From Amycolatopsis sp. cg9 (lineage in GTDB: Bacteria; Actinomycetota; Actinomycetes; Mycobacteriales; Pseudonocardiaceae), in NCBI RefSeq assembly GCF_041346945.1, contig NZ_CP166851.1, forward strand, positions 121,873-185,872: 64,000 nt of DNA, given 5' to 3'. Each line of letters begins with the position of its first letter. Within the stretch, counting starts at the first letter, position 1. This document shows positions 16,727 to 25,443 of the stretch, one piece after another. The notes beneath the pieces are model-generated. The model saw nothing but the letters and a program-made list of their open reading frames with translations. It did not search any database and was not told the DNA's origin. The translations under genes were made by a program, and so were the position numbers.

Positions 16727-17245
16727 TCAGCGCGGGCCGGCGGCGTCGGTGCTCGCTGCCGCGGTCCGGAGCTTCCGCAGCAGCGTCAGGTAGCCGCCGA
16801 AAGCTTGCGGGCCAAAGGCTTTGACGCCGACGGTCATGGTGAACGAGGCCGCCGCGTGCAGCCACAGTTCCCGGGTCGGCTCGCCTTGGGTCATCGCGAC
16901 GACCTGTGCGCTGCGGCCGGCGAACCATGCCTCGCACACGTCATAGACCTGCTCGGGGGTCAAGGTGAAGGTGTCGCCGCTCATGCGGGCGACGACGCGG
17001 GGGAAGGTTTCGTGGATTTCCTGGGTGGACCAGCCGCGGCTCTCTCGCTCGGCGCGGCTGGCCATCGGGACGTAGATGCCCACCAGGTCCGAGCACACCT
17101 GGTCGCTGGCCGCCGGGTCGAGTGCCTTGATGATCTCGGCCGCGCGGGCGTGATCGGTGACGAGGTAGGCGCGCAACAGCTGGATGGTGTCCAGCCTGGG
17201 GGGCGTGATGCCGTCACGCGCAAGACCTGCCAGCTCGTCGGTCAT
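16727..17245 (-). CDS. Hypothetical helical protein
   Basis: A 172-residue predicted helical protein (MTDELAGLARDGITPPRLD...). It holds an amphipathic LLRAYLVTDHARAAEIIKAL segment and a C-terminal GVKAFGPQAFGGYLTLLRKL. No family recognised. It sits in a three-gene minus-strand run with the propeller-like gene (9 bp downstream) and a similar-sized unknown (38 bp upstream). Confidence 0.6.
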   Translation of the reverse strand: MTDELAGLARDGITPPRLDTIQLLRAYLVTDHARAAEIIKALDPAASDQVCSDLVGIYVPMASRAERESRGWSTQEIHETFPRVVARMSGDTFTLTPEQVYDVCEAWFAGRSAQVVAMTQGEPTRELWLHAAASFTMTVGVKAFGPQAFGGYLTLLRKLRTAAASTDAAGPR

Positions 17246-17283
17246 CCGGTCACCCTAGCGATCAACTCGGGTCGACCGGGCGG

Positions 17284-18087
17284 TCAGCGGGGCGTCCGGA
17301 TCAGCGCGGTCGACGCGATCTCGCCCCAGCTGGTCAACAGGGGCGCCAGCTCGGTGTCGTCGATGTCGGCCAGCAGCGCGTCCACCGCGTCGGCGCCGTC
17401 TCCGGCGGCTTCCGCGATCGCGGCCCGCACGGCGATGATCTGGGCTCGCTGGGCGGGTTCGGTTGCCGTGTCGAGGTCGTGGCCGGCTCGCGCCGTCGTC
17501 TCCTTCGGGACCGTTCCGGCGTCGACCGCGGCCGCGGCCAGCTTCAGCAGGCACCGCGCGACGATTCCGGCGGCACCGTCGACGACGGCGTGGTTGAGCC
17601 CGAGGCGCAGCGGCGGCTGCCAGTCGGTGGCCGCGCCGACGACGATCCGGGCGGCGGCCATCGAGGCGGCGGTGTCACCGCCGGTGAACACCGAACACAG
17701 CTGTTCCAGGGCTTGGATCGCCCGGCCGGGCAGGCGGGGGAGCCGGTCGGTGATCGTGACCGCCGCGGTCATCGCCACCGACAAGGCGAGCTCGACGTCC
17801 GGGGAGATCTGTGCCCACCACTTGGCGCGTGCGGTGGGCGTGCCCGCGCGGCCGAACCCGGCGAGGGCGTGCTGCACCTTCGGGCCCAGCTCGGGCCGGG
17901 TGGCGACGATGGTCAGTGACGCGGCCGCCGGGTTGTCCGTGCAGTAGTTGGCGTTGATGTAGGTCCAGGACGCGAGCACCTGCGGAACCCGACCGTCCCG
18001 GTCGAGCGTGTGCAGCAGCGTGTGGAAGCGGTCCGCGTCGCGGCCGGCGGCCAGCAACGCGTCGCCACGGGTCAGGTCCAGGGCCAT
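17284..18087 (-). CDS. Hypothetical helical protein
   Basis: A 267-residue Ala-rich, predicted all-helical protein (MALDLTRGDALLAAGRDAD...), possibly with TPR- or HEAT-like helix pairs. GTG at 18093 is an alternative start. No catalytic motif or family recognised. It is the first gene of the minus-strand run ending with the propeller-like gene and is divergent from DUF1173. Confidence 0.6.
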   Translation of the reverse strand: MALDLTRGDALLAAGRDADRFHTLLHTLDRDGRVPQVLASWTYINANYCTDNPAAASLTIVATRPELGPKVQHALAGFGRAGTPTARAKWWAQISPDVELALSVAMTAAVTITDRLPRLPGRAIQALEQLCSVFTGGDTAASMAAARIVVGAATDWQPPLRLGLNHAVVDGAAGIVARCLLKLAAAAVDAGTVPKETTARAGHDLDTATEPAQRAQIIAVRAAIAEAAGDGADAVDALLADIDDTELAPLLTSWGEIASTALIRTPR

Positions 18088-18292
18088 GGTCACGGCGGAC
18101 TCGCCTTCGTGTCGGTCGCGGCCTGAACGGAGCGCGCGGCCGCGGCAACGCCGGAGCAGTGTGGCAGCCGGGCCGCTGACACGATCGGGTTACCGGGGCC
18201 CTCCGGCGCGACCGGTGCGCGAAAGAGGCGGCGGGACGGTGCCGTGAACAGGGACAATCGGAAATGGATTGACCCGGCGAAGGGAGGACGCC

Positions 18293-19552
18293 GTGTACTC
18301 AGCAGGCCACCGCCCAGCCGCCGACGCAGGTGCGGCCTCGGAGGCCGCGGGCCAGGTGCGCCTGGCCGACCGGGTCGTCCCGATCGCCGCGGTCCGCGAG
18401 CACCCGGAGCGGTACACCTCGCTGTTCGGGCGGGCGCGCAGCGAGGTCGGGCACGCGGTGTGCTTGTGCCGCACGGATCAGCTGGTGAGGCTGGTGATCC
18501 GCTGCCGCGCCGGGCGCTACCACCTGGCCAACTGGCCGGCGGGCGGGCAGCAGCACGCGCCCGGTTGCCCGTGGTTCCGCAGCCCGTCGGCGATGTCGGG
18601 GCGTAGCGCCTACGCCGAGGCCATCACCGTCGGCGAGGACGGCACGTCGATCCGGCTGTCCACGCCGCTGACCGTTCGCGGCGCGACCGCGGCGCCGTCC
18701 GACACCCCGGCTCCACCGGCCGCGTCGGCTGGGTCGGTCACGACCGCGCGGCGAGCGATGGGCCTGTTGGCGCTGCTGCACTACTTGTGGGAGTCCGCGC
18801 AGCTGAACGTGTGGCACCCACGCGACGGACGCAGAAGCTGGCGCGACTGCCGCGAGCTGCTGAACGAGCAAGCCGGGGACTGCCGGGTCAACCGGCTGGA
18901 GCTGGCGGACGCGCTGTGGGTCGTGCCGGCGTTCCAGCGCGCGCAGGCCGAGAGGATCAACGCCGCGTGGGAGCGGTTCCTGGGCCGGTTGGCCAACTTC
19001 GGGAAGGTCCGCCGGCGTGGCCTGGTACTCGGCGAGCTCCGGGCTGTCGAGGCGACCGACTACGGCGTGCGGATTCGCCTGGCCCACCAGCGCGCCCCGC
19101 TGTTCGCTTCCGCCCAGCTGATGGATCGCGTCCGCCGCTCGTATCCGAGCGCGTTCGGCGCGCAGGCCACCCAGGACGGCCGCCGGCAGGTGGCGCTGTG
19201 CCTGGTCGAGCGCAGCCGCCGCGGCTACCCGACCGTCGTCGACCTGGCCGCGATGCTCACCACCAGCTCGTACCTGCCCGCCGACTCCAGCTACGAAGCA
19301 GCGATGGCCGACGCGCTCGCCGCGGCCGGCCGCGCGTTCCACAAGCCACTGCACTACGACGGCACCGAGGTCTTTCCCGACTTCGTGCTCGTCGACGTCG
19401 ACCCGGAGACCTATGTCGAGGTGTGGGGTGTGCGCGGGCGCGAGAGCTACGAGATGCGCAAGCGCGCCAAGCAGTCCTTCTACCGCGAGTCGGGCCGGAC
19501 GCTGCTGGAGTGGGACGTCCGCGAGCCGATGCCGGTGCTCGCCCGCAGCTGA
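18293..19552 (+). CDS. DUF1173 family protein
   Basis: A 419-residue protein matching the DUF1173 layout: GRYHLANWPAGGQQHAPGCPW near the N-terminus (HLxxWPxxGxxHxxxC), then LLALLHYLWESAQLNVWHP and RRSWRDCRELL. The C-terminus has FPDFVLVDVDPETYVEVWG followed by Lys-rich helices, which resembles the D...ExW core of PD-(D/E)XK nucleases; that reading is mine. DUF1173 genes are common on conjugative plasmids but have no known function. The start is GTG 18293, since AAGGGAGG lies 5 bp before it. Confidence 0.8.
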   Translation: MYSAGHRPAADAGAASEAAGQVRLADRVVPIAAVREHPERYTSLFGRARSEVGHAVCLCRTDQLVRLVIRCRAGRYHLANWPAGGQQHAPGCPWFRSPSAMSGRSAYAEAITVGEDGTSIRLSTPLTVRGATAAPSDTPAPPAASAGSVTTARRAMGLLALLHYLWESAQLNVWHPRDGRRSWRDCRELLNEQAGDCRVNRLELADALWVVPAFQRAQAERINAAWERFLGRLANFGKVRRRGLVLGELRAVEATDYGVRIRLAHQRAPLFASAQLMDRVRRSYPSAFGAQATQDGRRQVALCLVERSRRGYPTVVDLAAMLTTSSYLPADSSYEAAMADALAAAGRAFHKPLHYDGTEVFPDFVLVDVDPETYVEVWGVRGRESYEMRKRAKQSFYRESGRTLLEWDVREPMPVLARS

Positions 19553-19685
19553 CCGCGCCAGCGCGTTCGGGACTCGCGCCGCGCCGAAGACGCCGGGCAC
19601 ACCGTGCTGGCCGGGTTGCGCAGGCCATGATGGGCCAGGAAATGGGGCGCGACCAGCGCCTCGACGATCGACAAAGGGGACTTGA

Positions 19686-20000
19686 ATGGCTCTGCCCACC
19701 CTCACTCCCGAACAGCGCAATGCCGCGCTCGCCAAGGCCGCCGCGGCCCGGACGGCGCGCTCGGAGCTGTTGCGGGCGCTCAAGGCCGGCGAGACGACGC
19801 TCGCCGACGTGCTGGCCAAAGCCGACGCCGACGACGAGATCGTGAAGAAGACCAAGGTGCTGGCGGTATTGAAGGCGCTGCCGGGCATCGGGGATGTCCG
19901 GGCGCGCCAGCTGATCGACGGGGCCGAGATCGCCGAGAGCCGGCGCGTCGGTGGGCTCGGCCAGCGCCAGCGCGAAGCCCTTCTCGCCGCGATCAGCTGA
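19686..20000 (+). CDS. mihF: Integration host factor, actinobacterial type (mIHF)
   Basis: A 104-residue protein that matches mIHF along its length: MALPTLTPEQRNAALAKAAA at the start, then LLRALKAGETTLADVLAKA and the helix-two-turn-helix ALPGIGDVRARQLI, ending SRRVGGLGQRQREALLAAI. mIHF bends and compacts DNA and was found as a co-factor of phage L5 integration. Chromosomes normally carry one gene beside gmk; here it lies with DUF1173 and AlbA_2, so this is probably a second, element-borne copy. A GGGGA ribosome site precedes the ATG. Confidence 0.95.
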   Translation: MALPTLTPEQRNAALAKAAAARTARSELLRALKAGETTLADVLAKADADDEIVKKTKVLAVLKALPGIGDVRARQLIDGAEIAESRRVGGLGQRQREALLAAIS

Positions 20001-20055
20001 TCGGGCTTTCCGCGCCGGCGATGCCCGCGGAGCCGGGGCGCGGGTGGAGCGCGCG

Positions 20056-21909
20056 ATGATGGCGCGCATGACGGCTTCCGGCTTGGAACGTGCTCGGCGG
20101 GCTCTTCATCAGGGCGACGCCGAAGCGCTGCTCGGCGAGCGGGAATGCGCCTGGCTGGATGTGAAAGAGCGCATCTACCCGCTCGACAAGCCCCGAGGGG
20201 CCGAAGAGCTCGCCAAGGACGTGGCGGCGTTCGCGAACACCCTGCACGGCGGCCTGCTGGTGGTGGGGTTCGCCACCAGGAAGGAACACGGCGAGGAGAT
20301 CGTCGACGTCCTGCACCCGGTTCCCCGCACGCTGGTCAATCTCGACCAGTACCGCCAGGTCATCGCCACGCGGGTGCTGCCCGCGTTGCGCGAGGTGACG
20401 GTCGACTGGATCGAGCGCGGGAACGGCACCGGCGTGCTGGTCATCGACATCCCGGCCCAGCCGCGCTCGAGCCAGCTGTTCGCTGTGCCGGCGCCGACCG
20501 GGACCGCCGAGGTGAGCAAGAGCGCCGTCGGTGTCCCGGTCCGCCGCGGCGACGGCACGACGTGGCTGCGGCCGCACGAGATCCAGCATTTCATCGGGCT
20601 GGGCTACGCCAACTCCGGCGACGGGGCCGACAAGCTGGCCGCCGCGCTCGCGGCCATCCAGGCCCCGCGTGAGGAGGAGCCGAAGTACACGGTCGGCGGC
20701 GGTGAACCCGGCTGGACCGAGCCGTTTCAGCAGGCCGTCAGCGACCTCGCCGGGCACGGCGTGACGCTGGGCGAGCCGGTCTCCCTCGCGTCCGCAAGCG
20801 GTCCCGGGGTGGCGCAGCACTTCCGGGCACCGGGACAGCAGACCGGCTGGGTGCTGTGCGCCCGCCCGGGGCGCCGCCCCGTCGCGGTCGCCGGCGAGAT
20901 CTGGCAGGCGTTGCGCGAGCAGGGCAGCGGCGCCCCGGACGGCGACGCGCTTGCCGCGCTCGGACTCCCCGCCGGAGATGCCGGTACCACCCGCGTCGTC
21001 GGCCAGGACGCCACGGAAGTGGCGCTGTCGGGTGGTCACTGGGGTCCCGGCCGACTGCTGCGCGCGGCCGGGCGAGGGTGGCGGTGGGAACCGGACCCGG
21101 TCGTCAGCACGGAAACGTCGGCAGTGACGGGGAACTGGACCGGTGGGCCGAACCCACCGCAGTTGCGGGCGCGGGTGCTGGCGGTTCTGCCGTTGGCCGG
21201 TGCTGACACCGCGAAGATCAGCCCGGACCGGCTGGACGCGGTGCTTCCGCAGCTTCCGTTCAGCGCGCTGGCCGGGATCACCACGGCCTTGTCCCGCGGT
21301 CGCATGTTCGCCGGTAGCTGGGCTCCGGGACGCAACGGCAACGCCAGTGATCGGCTCAGCTACACCTGCGAGATCACCGCTCCGGATGGGCAGCTCGCGC
21401 TGTCGGCCGAGGTCATGATGACGCTGCCGCCGGCGTCACGAGGTTTTGCGGTCGTCACCTGCGCCGAGGTGCGAGTGGAGAACTTTGACGCATGGTCCCG
21501 GGTCCTGGACGATCCGGCAGCCGATCTGCGCTGGTCGGTGGACGACCTGGTCGAGTTCTTCGTGGCGGCCTGGGACACCGCCACCGAGCTGCTGCCCCAG
21601 TTGATCGACGGCGCCGAGGACGGCTCCCCGGCCTCGCCCCGGTGGGCGGGGGTGCCGCGGGTCGAGCTGTCGATCGGCACGGAGTCGCGGCACGACCAGC
21701 AGGCCGGGGAGCAGCTGGTGCTGGCCAACGTCTTCGACCTGGAGCCGTTCGGGCCCGGTGATCGCCGTGACCGGCTGACCGAGCTGTTCGTCGCGGTGCA
21801 CTCGGCGCCGGGGCTGGACGCGGACTCGCGGCGTCGCCTGGTCCGGTCGGTGCTGGTGGAGATGGCGCACCGGTATGGCTTCATGCAGGTCCGCGACCGC
21901 ACGTTCTGA
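20056..21909 (+). CDS. Schlafen AlbA_2-domain putative DNA-binding protein
   Basis: A 617-residue protein. Residues about 25-150 form an AlbA_2 (Schlafen-core-like) domain: ECAWLDVKERIYPL, then GAEELAKDVAAFANTLHGG and LLVVGFATR, a layout seen in bacterial regulators and some RNases. The remaining 450 residues are unrecognised, with a beta-rich centre and a C-terminal ADSRRRLVRSVLVEMAHRYG. The start at 20056 follows GGAG by 6 bp; two further in-frame ATGs lie within 12 bp. It follows mIHF by 55 bp on the same strand. A hairpin ends the unit. Confidence 0.75.
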   Translation: MMARMTASGLERARRALHQGDAEALLGERECAWLDVKERIYPLDKPRGAEELAKDVAAFANTLHGGLLVVGFATRKEHGEEIVDVLHPVPRTLVNLDQYRQVIATRVLPALREVTVDWIERGNGTGVLVIDIPAQPRSSQLFAVPAPTGTAEVSKSAVGVPVRRGDGTTWLRPHEIQHFIGLGYANSGDGADKLAAALAAIQAPREEEPKYTVGGGEPGWTEPFQQAVSDLAGHGVTLGEPVSLASASGPGVAQHFRAPGQQTGWVLCARPGRRPVAVAGEIWQALREQGSGAPDGDALAALGLPAGDAGTTRVVGQDATEVALSGGHWGPGRLLRAAGRGWRWEPDPVVSTETSAVTGNWTGGPNPPQLRARVLAVLPLAGADTAKISPDRLDAVLPQLPFSALAGITTALSRGRMFAGSWAPGRNGNASDRLSYTCEITAPDGQLALSAEVMMTLPPASRGFAVVTCAEVRVENFDAWSRVLDDPAADLRWSVDDLVEFFVAAWDTATELLPQLIDGAEDGSPASPRWAGVPRVELSIGTESRHDQQAGEQLVLANVFDLEPFGPGDRRDRLTELFVAVHSAPGLDADSRRRLVRSVLVEMAHRYGFMQVRDRTF

Positions 21910-21986
21910 CCGGCCTCCAGGTTCCTCGCGGGGAGCTCCCGGCCGCGCCGGGCCGCGGCGAGGTCAGCGGCGGCCCGACCAACGAC

Positions 21987-22026
21987 GCCGGCCCGGCCTC
22001 CCTCGCGTTGGGTGGCCGGGCTGGCG
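21987..22026. terminator. GC hairpin between convergent genes
   Basis: CGCCGGCCCGGCC at 21987-21999 pairs with GGCCGGGCTGGCG at 22014-22026 (one mismatch), between the convergent ends at 21909 and 22059. Confidence 0.6.
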
Positions 22027-22058
22027 TTCGCCTTTTCGTGTCGAGGTCGTCAGGTGGG

Positions 22059-22955
22059 TCAGAGTCCGCGCTGCATCTGGTCGAGGGCGGCGGTCAGGGC
22101 GTTGCGGTGGTCGCCCCACATGTTGGGAAGCACCGCGTCGAGGGTGTCCAGCGGCGTCCATCGAGCGCGGAAGCCGTCGGGGACGGACTGGCGCGTGGGC
22201 AGCACCACCAGCACGGTGTAGACCACGGTCCAGGCGTTGAGGGTGTGCGGGCTGGACACCGGGCGGATTTCCCGGACGATCCGGAGCGTGGATCCGTCCG
22301 GGGTCGCGATCCCGGTCTCCTCGCCCAGCTCGCGTAGTGCGTTGGCGATGATTCCGGCCGGGGTGACCGGCCGGTGCCCGGTGGTCCAGTCCGCGAAGGT
22401 CAGCCCGAAGTCCTGGGGTTCGGCGAAGCCGCCGGGCAGCGCGGGAATGGTGCCGTTGTGCGGGGTGTCGCGGTCGATGAGCGCCACGTGCCCGTCGGCC
22501 ACCGCCACGGCGTCGGTCACGACCTGTTCGCCGTAGCGCCACGAGGGGCCGAGGCCGGTGCACAGCCCGATGCGCGGGTCGGCGAGCAGCGACGCGTACC
22601 GGGGGTTGACCGGACGGCCGTGCTGGTCGGTCGGCCACCCGCGGGCGATGGCCCACGCGGTGATGCCGGGGTGCACGCACCCCACGCCGTCGCGGCGCGT
22701 CGCCACCGCGGCGTCGCGGCTGCCGGGGCCGGGGTCGTTGCGGTGGGCGCGGTCGGCCAGCCAGTCGAAGCCGGGCGGCACCTGGACGATGCCGTCCTCG
22801 GTGACGGCCAGGCCGCCAGGCCCGGTGAACAGGCGGGGAGTGTTGGGGTGGCCGTGCATGGGAGCGACGTTGTCGGCGATGACGTCGAGGTCGGCGGCGG
22901 TGTAGGGGGCGTCACCGGCGCCCTGGCCCCGGGTGAGGGTCGACAAAGTGGTCAT
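22059..22955 (-). CDS. Nudix-domain protein with long N-terminal extension
   Basis: A 298-residue protein. The last 170 residues form a Nudix domain: ALPGGFAEPQ then AGIIANALRELGEETGI, with the REL-EE metal ligands intact. The N-terminal part (YTAADLDVIADNVAPMHGHP...) is unrecognised. The start at 22955 is preferred to 23021 because the longer frame runs through a nested palindrome. No ribosome site is visible, so the message may be leaderless. Substrate unknown. A second Nudix gene lies at 5934 and both have GGGAAA/GTTTCC words upstream. Confidence 0.75.
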   Translation of the reverse strand: MTTLSTLTRGQGAGDAPYTAADLDVIADNVAPMHGHPNTPRLFTGPGGLAVTEDGIVQVPPGFDWLADRAHRNDPGPGSRDAAVATRRDGVGCVHPGITAWAIARGWPTDQHGRPVNPRYASLLADPRIGLCTGLGPSWRYGEQVVTDAVAVADGHVALIDRDTPHNGTIPALPGGFAEPQDFGLTFADWTTGHRPVTPAGIIANALRELGEETGIATPDGSTLRIVREIRPVSSPHTLNAWTVVYTVLVVLPTRQSVPDGFRARWTPLDTLDAVLPNMWGDHRNALTAALDQMQRGL

Positions 22956-22970
22956 GAATTCAGCATCGGA

Positions 22971-23056
22971 GCACCGCTGACCTGGGAAAATGGGTTTCCT
23001 GTTTCGCACAAGATCCGTCAACTCAGGAAACCCGGAAACTGCCAGGTCAGCGGTGC
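22971..23056. promoter_or_regulatory. Nested perfect inverted repeats
   Basis: Outer arms GCACCGCTGACCTGG (22971-22985) and its exact complement (23042-23056) enclose inner arms GGGTTTCCTG (22992-23001) and CAGGAAACCC (23024-23033). The structure starts 17 bp past the stop of the 23073 gene and ends 16 bp before the Nudix start, so it may be terminator, operator or both. Confidence 0.6.
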
Positions 23057-23072
23057 GACGCCCGCGATGCGT

Positions 23073-23780
23073 TCAGGCCGGCGCGGAGCTGGCGGTGGCC
23101 GGCTGCCGCGGGGAGAGCTTTGCCAGCGGCGAGGGCCGCCCGGCCGGAGTGGCGCGTACGGCGTCCCAGTCGATGGCCGGATGGTCGAGAAGGACTTCGA
23201 GATCGGCGGCGCGGAACAGCGGCACCGCCGGGATCGAGCGGCGGCGCTGCCGGCCGCTGCGCACCCAGGTGACCGGCTCCAGCCAGTTCGCGCGGATCAG
23301 GTGCTCGACGTCGGACGCGCGCACGCGCAGGTGCTCGACGACCTCCGTGCGCTGGAGCAGGCGCCCGTCGACGAGGGCCTTCTCCAGTGCGGCGCGGTCG
23401 TCGAAGTGCTCCAGCGCACGGCCGTCGTAGAGCGGGTAGTCCTTGTACTCGCCGACCTCGGGGATGAGTCCGAGGCGATCGAGCTCGAGCAGAACGTCGG
23501 CGGGGACCTCGATGCCGAAGCGCGCGGCCAGCACGTCCGCGGCGCGGCTGGCGCCGACGTCGGGCTGGGAGCCGACCGCGGCCTTGATCTGCTCGATCTC
23601 GGCCAGCGCGGTGTGCACGACCGCGGCGGGCCAGCGGCCGGTAGCGGGGTCCGCGGACGGGATCAGCCCGGCTTTCACCGCGCGCTCGAACTGCCACATC
23701 GGCATCCCGAGCGCGGTGGGCGTCTGGATCGGGCCGTAGTCCTTGGGCGTGCGGGTCCTGGTGTTCTTCGCGGCGGTCAT
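23073..23780 (-). CDS. Hypothetical protein, possible DNA-binding
   Basis: A 235-residue Arg/Ala-rich protein (MTAAKNTRTRTPKDYGPIQ...). It repeats a pattern of short helices with LG-containing turns (LGMPMWQFERAVKAGLIPSA; then VVEHLRVRASDVEHLIRANWL) that read like winged-helix or helix-turn-helix modules. No named family recognised. The gene at 23782 ends 1 bp before its start, so the pair is an operon. Confidence 0.6.
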   Translation of the reverse strand: MTAAKNTRTRTPKDYGPIQTPTALGMPMWQFERAVKAGLIPSADPATGRWPAAVVHTALAEIEQIKAAVGSQPDVGASRAADVLAARFGIEVPADVLLELDRLGLIPEVGEYKDYPLYDGRALEHFDDRAALEKALVDGRLLQRTEVVEHLRVRASDVEHLIRANWLEPVTWVRSGRQRRRSIPAVPLFRAADLEVLLDHPAIDWDAVRATPAGRPSPLAKLSPRQPATASSAPA

Positions 23781-23781
23781 C

Positions 23782-24834
23782 TCAGGCGACCTCCTCGGCG
23801 GTCAGCACGCGGACCGAGCCGACGAGGAACGCGTGGGACTCGACCAGGTCGACCACGTGCTCGGCGGTCAGGTGGCCACAGCCGCACCGGTCCGCGGCGT
23901 CGTCCTCGAGGAGTTCGGCAATCTCGTCGGCCAGGTCCTCGGGCACCGGGGCGTTGTCCCAATGGCGGGTGCAGGGGCCGACGACGACGTCGACGTGGCC
24001 GGCGCCGCGGGCCGCGTCGGCCCAGCCGTCGGGCAGGTCCAGCTGGCACACCAGCAGATGATGGGGCGTGCCGTCGGCGTTCTCGCCGTGTCCGGTCCGG
24101 ATCGCGATCCAGGGCGAGTGGTTGTCGTCGGCGTGCTCGGTGGCGACGCGCAGCGCCCAGCCGGTCTCGTCTTCGTCGTCGAGCTCGTGCACGCGGCCGA
24201 CGCCTTCGCTGCCGAGATACAGCTCGAGTTCGGTCAGCCAGGCGAAGGGTCCCTGGCCGTGGTCCTGGACGACGTGGGCGGTCAGCAGCAGCATCGCGTG
24301 CTGGGTGTCGTCCTCGGGGTCGGTGTCGAGCAGAGCGTGAACCTCGAGCTCGAACTCGCCGACCATGGCGGGCTTGGCGCTGGCCGGCAGGCCGAGGTAC
24401 TGCGGGCCGGCGGGGATGTCCGCGGGGACCGCCCACGCGATCGAGGAGGGCTTGCAGGTCGCGTGGTACTTCTTCGTGCCGATGTGGTGGGTGACCGGGG
24501 AGAGGTCGGGGTCGTAGGCGGTGACGATGAGCGAGAGGCTGGAGTCGTTCTCGCGGGCGTCGCCGGGTTCTCCGCACCAGTCGCAGTCGAAGGTCGGCTT
24601 GACCTCGTTGTCGAGCCAGGCGTAGAGGTCGCCGTAGTTGACCCCGCGCCAGCTCTCGCCGGACAGCCAGGCGCGCACGTCGTCGGTGAGGATCCAGCGG
24701 TGCTGGGGCTCCCAGGGCTCGGCCGCCCGGATGACCTGGCGCAGCGCGCTGGCGTAGGGCATGCCGGTGCGCTTGGCGAGCCGGCGGGCCTGCGCCTTGC
24801 GGGCGTTGGGCCGGTCGGGGTTGGTGGAGGTCAT
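23782..24834 (-). CDS. Hypothetical zinc-binding protein
   Basis: A 350-residue protein starting MTSTNPDRPNARKAQARRLA, a basic leader typical of actinobacterial plasmid proteins, then a CDWCGEPG pair and a C-terminal CGCGH that could hold zinc. Most of the chain is acidic and beta-rich. Start 24834 is chosen because the upstream extension has poor codon use and covers the terminator at 25043. No family recognised; it precedes the 23073 gene in one unit. Confidence 0.6.
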   Translation of the reverse strand: MTSTNPDRPNARKAQARRLAKRTGMPYASALRQVIRAAEPWEPQHRWILTDDVRAWLSGESWRGVNYGDLYAWLDNEVKPTFDCDWCGEPGDARENDSSLSLIVTAYDPDLSPVTHHIGTKKYHATCKPSSIAWAVPADIPAGPQYLGLPASAKPAMVGEFELEVHALLDTDPEDDTQHAMLLLTAHVVQDHGQGPFAWLTELELYLGSEGVGRVHELDDEDETGWALRVATEHADDNHSPWIAIRTGHGENADGTPHHLLVCQLDLPDGWADAARGAGHVDVVVGPCTRHWDNAPVPEDLADEIAELLEDDAADRCGCGHLTAEHVVDLVESHAFLVGSVRVLTAEEVA

Positions 24835-25042
24835 GACGGAAAGTCCCGTTCCCGGCAGGTCCCACGCTCCTGCCGCGGTGGTCTCGTCGCGGCGGAACAC
24901 GTCGTCGAAGGTCGCTGGATCTCGTGCTGCCTGCCCGGTGGGCTTGGCCTGTTCGCCGGGTGTGCGTGGGACACGTCGGCCAGGGCGCGGCCGTGCGCAG
25001 CGACGGCCAGGTGTCACGGTAGCGGAGGCCACCGACAAAGCC

Positions 25043-25074
25043 GTGCGCCGCACCGCAAACGCGGTGCGGCGCAC
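25043..25074 (-). terminator. Perfect 14-bp hairpin with AAAC loop
   Basis: GTGCGCCGCACCGC and GCGGTGCGGCGCAC enclose a 4-nt loop, 36 bp after the stop of the small gene at 25111. Confidence 0.75.
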
Positions 25075-25110
25075 ACGTCAGGTTCGGAGAGCGTCGACTC
25101 GGCCGGAGCC

Positions 25111-25293
25111 CTACTGGGCGTGGTCACCGACGATGCCGTTGATGACCGGCAGGTCGTAGTGGCCGTCGTGGTTGACCGGGCAGTTCGCCGCCGTCACCTG
25201 CCGCACGACACCGCCGGAACCGCGGACGTTGCGGGTGTAGGTGTGGTTGGGGGGCTGGCCGCCGCCGGGGCAGGGCTGGGGGCGCGGGGGCAT
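25111..25293 (-). CDS. Small hypothetical protein
   Basis: A 60-residue protein (MPPRPQPCPGGGQPPNHTYT...) with a Pro/Gly-rich N-terminus and a C-terminal VNHDGHYDLPVINGIVGDHA. The start is supported by GAGAGGAAC before the ATG. It is divergent from the Phd-like gene; the second 90-nt palindromic repeat lies 38 bp upstream and a clear terminator follows. Unrecognised. Confidence 0.55.
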   Translation of the reverse strand: MPPRPQPCPGGGQPPNHTYTRNVRGSGGVVRQVTAANCPVNHDGHYDLPVINGIVGDHAQ

Positions 25294-25330
25294 GGCAGTT
25301 CCTCTCGGGGCCCGTGAAACCGCCGAGGAC

Positions 25331-25420
25331 GTCGATCGGCAGTTTCGGTAGGTTCGGTAGATTGAAGCTACCGAACCTACCGACACGCATGCAAGAGGTT
25401 CGGTACTTTCGGGAGGTTCG
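25331..25420. repeat. 90-nt palindromic GGTTCGGTAG element, copy 2
   Basis: Same element as at 15485-15574, with identical 16-bp arms at 25345-25360 and 25368-25383. It fills the divergent promoter region between the genes starting at 25293 (minus) and 25444 (plus). A TACGGT box at 25431-25436, 7 bp before the GTG at 25444, suggests a leaderless promoter beside it. Confidence 0.8.
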
Positions 25421-25443
25421 GGAGTTCAGCTACGGTAGGCACC

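Noticed and set aside
15593..17947. 784-residue plus-strand open frame
   Set aside because: Lies over three well-formed minus-strand genes and reads as Gly/Val/Arg-rich filler.
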